Below are positions 58,737 to 64,000 of a stretch of 64,000 nt of DNA, piece after piece. Under the pieces are notes generated by a model that did no database searches, had not been told where the DNA came from, and was given only the letters and a program-made list of their open reading frames with translations. The translations under genes and the position numbers were made by a program. Origin of the DNA: Chryseobacterium sp. StRB126 (lineage in GTDB: Bacteria; Bacteroidota; Bacteroidia; Flavobacteriales; Weeksellaceae); NCBI RefSeq assembly GCF_000829375.1, contig NZ_AP014624.1, positions 496,001 through 560,000 on the forward strand, given 5' to 3'. Position 1 is the first letter of the stretch. Every line of letters begins with the position of its first letter.

Positions 58737-59267
58737 TTGGTACAGAAACTAAAACTGGAGGAACTAAACAGAATAGATGTAGAAACATTTAAGAAAGTTG
58801 AAAAAATTCCGTTGGTCATCATTTTAGATAATATCAGAAGTATGCACAATGTAGGTGCAGCCTTCCGAACAGCAGACGCCTTTTTAATTGAAAAAATAAT
58901 TCTTTGTGGAATTACCCCACAACCGCCTCACCGTGAAATCCATAAAGCGGCATTAGGAGCAACGGAAAGCGTAGACTGGTCCCATGAAGAGGATACCAAC
59001 AATGCTATTTCAGAGCTAAAAAGCAAAGGATATGAAATCATAGGAATTGAACAGACTACTGGCAGTCAAATGATTACTGATTTCACTATTGATAAGTCAA
59101 AAAAATATGCTTTAATTTTAGGAAACGAAGTAGAAGGAATCGGTGATGAGGTACTGCCTAATATTGATGTATTCTTAGAAGTTCCACAGCTCGGAACCAA
59201 GCATTCTCTTAATGTAAGTGTATGTGGCGGAATTGTGATGTGGGAGTTTGCAAAGGCCCTAAAATAA
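58737..59267 (+). CDS. TrmH-family RNA 2'-O-methyltransferase (SpoU fold)
   Basis: 176 residues, apparently starting at TTG 58737. There is no in-frame ATG between an upstream stop at 58701 and residue ~36, and family homology begins near the TTG. The trefoil-knot MTase motifs are visible: motif 1 ILDNIRSMHNVGAAFRTADAF, motif 2 YALILGNEVEGIGDEVL and motif 3 LEVPQLGTKHSLNVSVCGGIVMWEFA. It methylates a ribose 2'-OH in tRNA or rRNA with S-adenosylmethionine. Alone, with a GGTAAT-N7-ATTACC palindrome 38 bp upstream of the start. Confidence 0.9.
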   Translation: MVQKLKLEELNRIDVETFKKVEKIPLVIILDNIRSMHNVGAAFRTADAFLIEKIILCGITPQPPHREIHKAALGATESVDWSHEEDTNNAISELKSKGYEIIGIEQTTGSQMITDFTIDKSKKYALILGNEVEGIGDEVLPNIDVFLEVPQLGTKHSLNVSVCGGIVMWEFAKALK

Positions 59268-59348
59268 AAAAACTGCATATGTCATTAGTAGACAGTGCAG
59301 TTTGAAATAAATCTAATAAAAAGTAAAAATGAAAGGCGACAAAGGTAC

Positions 59349-59361
59349 TTTTTTTTTTTTT
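59349..59361 (+). repeat. Thirteen-T homopolymer upstream of the CBS-nadK operon
   Basis: A run of 13 T followed soon by a second T-rich run (59388-59394), 93 bp before the CBS gene. Such tracts are prone to slippage and can tune a promoter; as a terminator for trmH it lacks a good adjacent stem. Confidence 0.5.
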
Positions 59362-59454
59362 ACAAACAAATTTTAACGGCACTTTTTTTGTTTTAACTTA
59401 AAAAAAGTCGTGTTTTCAGAAACAGTTTCGTTTAATTTTTTATAAATTAGCACA

Positions 59455-60108
59455 ATGTTTATCAAGGACTATATCTCAAAAGATTTCCCATGTTTTAGCT
59501 TGTCGGACTCTATAGAGTCGGCAAGAAATATATTGGAGGACTTCGGATATTCTCATATTTTCATCAAAAAATCGCATCACTTTTACGGAGCCCTTGCCAT
59601 GGACTTTTTGTACGAAGAAGATGCTGGAACTTTGAAGGAACTTGAGCATCAGATCGAACGATTTGCCATTCTGGATGATAATAATATCATGGATAGTATC
59701 CGTCTGTTTTATACATTCAATTCTAATGTAATCCCCGTGATTAATAAGAATGAAAAGTATTTAGGCTATATTACCTGTGACGATATTTTTCAGGATCTTT
59801 CCCGTTATCCATTATTTTCAGAATCAGGAGCTATTCTTACGGTAGAAATCCCTGCCAGAAAATACTCAATGACGGAAATTGCCAATATTGTAGAAAGCAA
59901 TAATTCGAAATTTTATGGTGGGTTCATTAGCTTTATGTCTGATGAGGTAATTCACATTACCATCAAGATCAGCAATGAAAATCTAGCCTCGATAGACTCA
60001 ACTTTTGACCGGTACGACTACAGAATCGTTGAAAAGTACTATTCTGATGAGAAATCCGATTTGTTTAAAGACCGATTCGGTTTTTTCCAAAAATTTATAG
60101 AAATATAA
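59455..60108 (+). CDS. CBS-domain protein preceding nadK
   Basis: 217 residues with two CBS motifs in the first ~130 (YISKDFPCFSLSDSIESARNILEDFGYSHIFI; RFAILDDNNIMDSIRLFYTFNSNVIPVINKNEKYLGYITCDDIF). These are followed by an ACT-like half (ILTVEIPARKYSMTEIANIVESNN and FISFMSDEVIHITIKI). The layout resembles AcuB-type regulators that sense adenine nucleotides. The nadK gene starts 2 bp after its stop, so the pair is surely cotranscribed and the protein may tune NADP supply to the energy state (inference). Confidence 0.9.
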   Translation: MFIKDYISKDFPCFSLSDSIESARNILEDFGYSHIFIKKSHHFYGALAMDFLYEEDAGTLKELEHQIERFAILDDNNIMDSIRLFYTFNSNVIPVINKNEKYLGYITCDDIFQDLSRYPLFSESGAILTVEIPARKYSMTEIANIVESNNSKFYGGFISFMSDEVIHITIKISNENLASIDSTFDRYDYRIVEKYYSDEKSDLFKDRFGFFQKFIEI

Positions 60109-60109
60109 C

Positions 60110-60976
60110 ATGAAGGCAGCCATATATTCTCAGAAAAAAGATCTTGATACTTTTTTATATTTAAGCAAGTTTATCTCTGAACTTGAAACCAGAGGTGTAA
60201 AATCTGTTCTGTACGATGAAATGGCTGAAGCACTTCAGTTTTCGAAAATATTCGAAACATTCAACAACAAACAGGACCTTTTAGATAAGGAAGTAGATCT
60301 TTTCTTCACTTTCGGTGGAGACGGAACCATTGTAAATTCACTAACTTTCATTGAAGATCTTGAAATCCCAGTAGTAGGTGTAAATACCGGAAGATTAGGA
60401 TTTCTTGCCTTTTTCACCAAAGAAGAAGTTTTTAAAGAACTGGATTCTATCTTAAAAGGAGATGTAAAAACAAGCCGCCGTTCGGTGATTGAAGTGGTTT
60501 CCCCCAATCTGGAAGGTTTTTTTCCTTATGCCTTAAACGATGTAACTGTTTCAAGAAAGGAAACAACTTCCATGATTACCGTAGACTCTTATATTAATAA
60601 TGAGTTTTTGAATGTATTCTGGGGTGACGGGGTAATTATCTCCACTCCTACCGGATCTACCGCTTATTCTTTAAGTTGTGGCGGACCTATCATTTCTCCG
60701 AATAACGAAAATTTCGTCATCACTCCTATTGCTCCTCACAATCTGAATGTAAGACCCTTAGTAGTAAATGACAAAGTGGAAATCAAGTTCAGAGTAGAAA
60801 GCAGAGTACCACAATATTCATTGTCTTTAGACTCCAGACTGATTCATATTGAAACCGATAAGGAAATCATCATCAGGAAAGCAGGCTTTCAGCTTCTTCT
60901 GGTACAGCCCAACAATTTGAGCTTTTACGAAACCATCCGTCAGAAGCTACTTTGGGGACGCGACAAAAGAAATTAG
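60110..60976 (+). CDS. nadK: NAD kinase
   Basis: 288 residues. The nucleotide-binding loop FFTFGGDGTIVNSL with the GGDGT motif is at about 63-76. LGFLAFFTKEEVFKELDSIL, ALNDVTVSRKE and ISTPTGSTAYSLSCGGPIISP (NAD-binding) follow, and PHNLNVRPLVVNDKVEIKF later. It phosphorylates NAD to NADP with ATP or polyphosphate, the only route to NADP. It directly follows the CBS gene. The fructose-bisphosphate aldolase gene comes 69 bp downstream with its own promoter. Confidence 0.96.
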   Translation: MKAAIYSQKKDLDTFLYLSKFISELETRGVKSVLYDEMAEALQFSKIFETFNNKQDLLDKEVDLFFTFGGDGTIVNSLTFIEDLEIPVVGVNTGRLGFLAFFTKEEVFKELDSILKGDVKTSRRSVIEVVSPNLEGFFPYALNDVTVSRKETTSMITVDSYINNEFLNVFWGDGVIISTPTGSTAYSLSCGGPIISPNNENFVITPIAPHNLNVRPLVVNDKVEIKFRVESRVPQYSLSLDSRLIHIETDKEIIIRKAGFQLLLVQPNNLSFYETIRQKLLWGRDKRN

Positions 60977-60994
60977 TGATTGCTTAAAAATCAT

Positions 60995-61002
60995 TACCTT
61001 TA
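60995..61002 (+). promoter_or_regulatory. -7 box of fbaA
   Basis: TACCTTTA, seven of eight to TAnnTTTG, 43 bp before the start. Confidence 0.45.
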
Positions 61003-61045
61003 CACGAAATTAAACACCTAATAAATTTATAATAAAAAGTAAAAC

Positions 61046-62116
61046 ATGAGCAGAATTTTTCCGGCAGGAGTTGCCACAGGTCAGTTAGTTACTGATATCT
61101 TTCAGTATGCTAAAGAAAACAAATTTGCATTGCCTGCAGTAAACGTAATTGGATCAAGCAACGTAAACGCTACAATGGAAACTGCAGCGAAATTAAACTC
61201 TCCTGTAATTATTCAGTTTTCAAATGGTGGAGCTGCTTTCAATGCAGGGAAAGGATTAAGCAATGACGGACAAAAGTCTGCAATCTTAGGAGCTATTGCT
61301 GGAGCAAAACACATTCACACTCTTGCAGAAGCTTACGGAGCAACTGTAATTCTTCATACAGACCACTGTGCAAAAAAATTATTACCTTGGATTGATGGAT
61401 TAATGGACGCTAACGAAGAATTCTTCAAGCAGACAGGGAAATCTCTTTACTCATCTCACATGCTAGACCTTTCTGAAGAATCTTTAGAAGAAAACCTTGA
61501 AACTTCAGCTAAATATTTCGAAAGAATGGCAAAACTTCAGATGACTCTTGAAGTAGAAATCGGAGTAACTGGTGGTGAAGAAGATGGTGTTGACAACTCA
61601 GACGTTGATAACTCTAAATTATATACTCAACCTGAAGATGTAGCTTATACTTATGAAAAATTAAAAGCTATTTCTGATAACTTTACTATTGCTGCAGCAT
61701 TCGGTAACGTACATGGAGTTTACAAGCCAGGAAACGTGGTTCTTACTCCAAAAATCCTTGACAACTCTCAGAAATATGTTCAGGAGAAATTCGGAACCGC
61801 TGATAAGCCAATTAACTTTGTATTCCACGGAGGTTCAGGATCTACTTTGGAAGAAATCAGAGAGGCAATTGACTATGGAGTAATCAAAATGAATATCGAT
61901 ACTGACCTTCAGTTTGCATATACAGAAGGCATTAGAGATTATATGGTTAACAATGTTGATTATTTAAGAACTCAAATCGGAAACCCTGAAGGAGAAGAAA
62001 AACCTAACAAAAAATTCTATGACCCAAGAGTTTGGGTAAGAAAAGGTGAGGATACTTTCTCTACAAGATTGGTACAAGCATTTGAAGATTTAAATAACGT
62101 AAATACTTTAAAATAA
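61046..62116 (+). CDS. fbaA: Class II fructose-bisphosphate aldolase
   Basis: 356 residues, the class IIa (E. coli FbaA) length. Zinc ligands: His in VILHTDHCAKKLLPW (~108-111), His in GNVHGVYKPGNV and His in FVFHGGSGST. The central LEVEIGVTGGEEDGVDN gives the Glu ligand region, and IKMNIDTDLQFAYTEGIRDY binds the phosphate. It cleaves fructose 1,6-bisphosphate in glycolysis and runs backwards in gluconeogenesis. Its codons look very regular, as in highly expressed genes. accD follows 91 bp downstream with an inverted repeat between. Confidence 0.97.
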   Translation: MSRIFPAGVATGQLVTDIFQYAKENKFALPAVNVIGSSNVNATMETAAKLNSPVIIQFSNGGAAFNAGKGLSNDGQKSAILGAIAGAKHIHTLAEAYGATVILHTDHCAKKLLPWIDGLMDANEEFFKQTGKSLYSSHMLDLSEESLEENLETSAKYFERMAKLQMTLEVEIGVTGGEEDGVDNSDVDNSKLYTQPEDVAYTYEKLKAISDNFTIAAAFGNVHGVYKPGNVVLTPKILDNSQKYVQEKFGTADKPINFVFHGGSGSTLEEIREAIDYGVIKMNIDTDLQFAYTEGIRDYMVNNVDYLRTQIGNPEGEEKPNKKFYDPRVWVRKGEDTFSTRLVQAFEDLNNVNTLK

Positions 62117-62128
62117 GAACTGTACATT

Positions 62129-62176
62129 TGTATCAATGTAAAAAGCATTCATAGAAGAGTGTATTTACATTGATAC
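62129..62176. repeat. Inverted repeat between fbaA and accD
   Basis: TGTATCAATGTAAA (62129-62142) and TTTACATTGATACA (62163-62176) are a perfect 14-bp inverted repeat with a 20-nt loop. It is followed by a further TTTACATT and TATACATT on the right. It may act as a processing signal, weak terminator or dyad operator. Confidence 0.5.
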
Positions 62177-62207
62177 ATTTTACATTTATACATTAATACA
62201 ATTAAAA

Positions 62208-63062
62208 ATGGCATTCGACTGGTTTAAAAGAAAAGCAAAAAACATTACCACCTCTACTGATGAGAAAAAGGACGTTCCCAAAGGTCTATGGCATCAGACT
62301 CCATCTGGAAAAGTTGTGGAACATGATGAATTAAAGAGAAATAGCTATGTTTCTCCTGAAGACGGGTTTCATGTAAGAATAGGAAGTGCGGAATTTTTTG
62401 ACATCCTTTTTGACGGAGGTAAATTTACCGAACTGGATGCCAACGTTGAAAGTATTGATATCTTAAACTTCAAGGATACAAAACCTTATAAAGACCGTTT
62501 AAAAGAAGTAAAAGCAAAAACAAAACTTACAGATTCTATCAGAAACGCTGTAGGAACTGTAAAAGGAACTGAAATGGTAGTTTCCTGTATGGATTTCGCT
62601 TTTATTGGGGGATCTTTAGGTTCTGTAATGGGTGAAAAAATCAGAAGAGCTGTAGATTACTGTATCGAACACAAACTTCCGTATATGATTATTTGTCAGT
62701 CCGGAGGTGCAAGAATGCAGGAAGCGACTTATTCTTTGATGCAATTGGCTAAGGTACAGGCTAAATTGGCTCAGCTTTCAGAAGCGGGTCTTTTATACAT
62801 CGCTTACCTTTGCGACCCAACTTTTGGGGGAATTACAGCATCTTTTGCGATGACCGCTGACATCATCATGGCTGAACCTGGAGCACTAATCGGTTTTGCA
62901 GGACCAAGAGTAATCCGTGAAACAATCGGTAGAGATTTACCGGAAGGATTCCAGACCTCTGAATTCCTACAGGAAAAAGGATTTGTTGACTTCATTGTAA
63001 AAAGAACTGAAATTCAGGATACTGTTGCTAAAACGGTTAATTTATTAGCAGCAAAAGCATAG
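62208..63062 (+). CDS. accD: Acetyl-CoA carboxylase carboxyltransferase beta subunit
   Basis: 284 residues of the crotonase-like carboxyltransferase fold. MAFDWFKRK starts it; [56 protein letters not shown] and [44 protein letters not shown] are hallmark AccD segments. It transfers carboxyl from biotin to acetyl-CoA, with AccA, to make malonyl-CoA. The N-terminal C4 zinc ribbon is missing its ligands: where E. coli has C-x-x-C and C-x-x-C, this reads QTPSG and VSPED. Confidence 0.95.
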   Translation: MAFDWFKRKAKNITTSTDEKKDVPKGLWHQTPSGKVVEHDELKRNSYVSPEDGFHVRIGSAEFFDILFDGGKFTELDANVESIDILNFKDTKPYKDRLKEVKAKTKLTDSIRNAVGTVKGTEMVVSCMDFAFIGGSLGSVMGEKIRRAVDYCIEHKLPYMIICQSGGARMQEATYSLMQLAKVQAKLAQLSEAGLLYIAYLCDPTFGGITASFAMTADIIMAEPGALIGFAGPRVIRETIGRDLPEGFQTSEFLQEKGFVDFIVKRTEIQDTVAKTVNLLAAKA

Positions 63063-63083
63063 TTTCTGTAACAAAAACAATAC

Positions 63084-63113
63084 AATCTCTCTCTAATTGG
63101 GGAGAGATTTTTA
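63084..63113 (+). terminator. Terminator after accD
   Basis: AATCTCTC (63084-63091) pairs with GAGAGATT (63102-63109), followed by TTT, A and TTT. The next gene starts 3 bp later. Confidence 0.75.
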
Positions 63114-63116
63114 TTT

Positions 63117-63626
63117 ATGAGGACTTTTAAGATATTTTTCAACACCATCAGGAGTATGAGTTTTAAGAAGATTATGCGTCTCTTATCCCTTGTTCTTCCC
63201 CATCCTCTTTTTGCGATACTCAGCTTTCATGCAACAGTTAAAGCCTTTACTATCGCTCAGGCAAAATTCCCCGAAACAGCGTCAAACAATGGCATAGGAA
63301 ACGCTTTCAGACACGCTCTTTGGTGCTGTTTTATCATGATGTATTGCAGCAAAGTTTCTTCTCCTAAAAAAGCACTGGATTTCTGTAAAAGAATGACAGA
63401 TCTCCACGAAGAATTGTTTCCCAACCAACCGTTGGAAACCAAAATGGACCTTCATAACAATAAGTTAGGAATGGATTATTTCATGGAATTATTACCCGGA
63501 ATCCACCGCCAATTCTTCGAAAAAAGTTTTTTTGTAGAAGGATTAGTAAAAAAGATGGATGATGCTAAAGTCTTAAAGAGCTTAGATGACGACTTTGAGG
63601 GGCATCTTGTTTATCTGGAAGAATAG
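63117..63626 (+). CDS. DUF6973-like protein
   Basis: 169 residues. A basic N-terminus is followed by a weakly hydrophobic segment (about 25-45, LSLVLPHPLFAILSFHATV). The core reads NGIGNAFRHALWCCFIMMYC, FCKRMTDLHEELFPNQ and MDLHNNKLGMDYFMEL. The FRHA, HE and MD-x-H-N-N positions are the recurring polar signatures of a Bacteroidetes family I recall as DUF6973. His-rich spots suggest metal binding or hydrolysis but no activity is known. It begins 3 bp after the accD terminator, so it may be reached by read-through. Confidence 0.75.
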   Translation: MRTFKIFFNTIRSMSFKKIMRLLSLVLPHPLFAILSFHATVKAFTIAQAKFPETASNNGIGNAFRHALWCCFIMMYCSKVSSPKKALDFCKRMTDLHEELFPNQPLETKMDLHNNKLGMDYFMELLPGIHRQFFEKSFFVEGLVKKMDDAKVLKSLDDDFEGHLVYLEE

Positions 63627-63962
63627 TTTTTTATTTCAAACGCAAGGAATACGCAAAGAAGTTAAAAGCTTTATGCATATTTTTCAGCCGCAAAGGCACT
63701 TCGTTCAGCAAAGGACTCCATCAATACACCCCGCTGAATGCTAACGCCGCTGCGATCGTAAAATTTTTACTTCAAATAAAATCTTAGCGAACAAGCGTTA
63801 AAATAAATCAGCATACAAAAGGCTGAAATCACAGATTTTCAAAAGATTAAATGCTTTTTCAACCACATGACTGAAACTTTCTATAAACTTAGTAGTTTAA
63901 TTCTTTTGTGACTTTTGCAGTTTAAAGTATTTTTGATAAGTTTAAACAATTAAATCAATCGA
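63627..63962. other. 336-bp gene-free region with degenerate repeat-like sequence
   Basis: 63640-63720 holds several CGCAA[AG]G-like units (AACGCAAGGAATACGCAAAG, GCCGCAAAGGCAC, CAGCAAAGGAC), more GC-rich than the surroundings, and no ORF. A second cluster, GCTAACGCCGCTGCGATCG, lies at about 63740. Near 63790 is TTAGCG-x-x-x-GCGTTAA, a loose dyad. The right end contains the promoter of the next gene (-7 box TATTTTTG at 63928-63935, with TTTTG 19 bp before it). Confidence 0.45.
63928..63935 (+). promoter_or_regulatory. -7 box of the gene at the right edge
   Basis: TATTTTTG matches TAnnTTTG, and TTTTG lies 19 bp upstream (63904-63908), the -33 element spacing of flavobacterial promoters. The start codon is 27 bp downstream. 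Confidence 0.65.
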
Positions 63963-64000
63963 ATGGTTCTCAGCAGAATTTGGTCGGCATTCATTATCAT
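63963..64000 (+). CDS. Start of a probable nucleoside-recognition (spore-maturation-type) membrane protein
   Basis: Only 12 full codons are in the window: MVLSRIWSAFII. I recall this N-terminus in flavobacterial nucleoside-recognition/SpmA-like inner-membrane proteins, which begin M-V-L-S-R-x-W-S-A-F. A good promoter lies just upstream. Assignment from so few residues is tentative; the next few hundred bases would settle it. Confidence 0.4.
   Translation, partial: MVLSRIWSAFII

Noticed and set aside
1..64000. Search by eye for CRISPR arrays, tRNA/rRNA genes, riboswitches and intact IS elements
   Set aside because: No regularly spaced direct repeats with unique spacers, no tRNA-like cloverleaf or rRNA stretch, no recognised riboswitch core and no transposase were seen; a covariance-model search would be decisive.

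Overview
The window looks like chromosomal DNA of a flavobacterium, most likely Chryseobacterium or a close Weeksellaceae relative. The DNA is AT-rich. Many promoters carry the Bacteroidetes -7 box TAnnTTTG and there is little Shine-Dalgarno sequence. One protein ends in a type IX secretion (T9SS) type A sorting domain. Secreted proteins commonly end their signal in AQ, there are many outer-membrane barrels, and the housekeeping proteins (MutS, ThiL, FbaA, AccD, PepT) read as flavobacterial. I saw no rRNA, tRNA, CRISPR array, intact IS element or prophage. Genus assignment is inference from protein style, not a search.

Layout. 1-3.3 kb: end of a metallo-hydrolase gene, comM/yifB and a secreted unknown. 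3.4-12.5 kb: a plus-strand stress/efflux block with a Na+/H+ antiporter, ribB plus a siderophore-interacting flavoprotein, a universal stress protein, a TolC-EmrA-EmrB type exporter, a degenerate paralogue of the flavoprotein and a Crp/Fnr-type regulator. Three promoters in this block share a TTRAC-N4-RTCAA palindrome placed exactly 22 bp before the -7 box. A near-perfect parS-like palindrome lies inside the flavoprotein gene. 12.6-16.3 kb: T9SS cargo, an ECF sigma factor with a membrane/barrel partner, and a lipoprotein. 16.6-26.4 kb: an RND efflux operon, a PorT-like barrel, a LytTR two-component system and a tandem universal stress protein; all four surrounding promoters carry 10-bp repeats with 21-bp periodicity, suggesting a self-contained LytTR regulon.

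26.4-31 kb: quinone oxidoreductase with divergent HxlR regulator and its likely operators, an ATP-grasp enzyme and an isolated phage-tailspike-like beta-helix protein. 31-38 kb: housekeeping and small genes (CsaA, exonuclease, SufT-like, sulfurtransferase, HMG-CoA lyase, PepT). 38.4-46.6 kb: a Cys/Gly-rich leader peptide, outer-membrane barrels, a second LytTR kinase/regulator pair, a Bcr/CflA-type exporter, an AraC regulator, ThiL and a thioesterase. 46.7-55.7 kb: flavoprotein, small secreted and membrane proteins, two thioredoxin-fold proteins, a lipoprotein, a pair of short leader-type Cys peptides and MutS. 55.7-64 kb: GNAT acetyltransferase, JmjC/cupin protein, bestrophin, TrmH, CBS-NadK, FbaA, AccD, a DUF6973-like protein and the first codons of a probable nucleoside-recognition membrane protein.

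Four copies of a 135-150 bp interspersed element with ~31-bp imperfect terminal inverted repeats sit between genes (23.3, 42.5, 56.3 and 57.4 kb). The best candidates for undescribed biology are the twin Cys peptides, the two promoter-motif regulons, the repeat family and the parS-like site.
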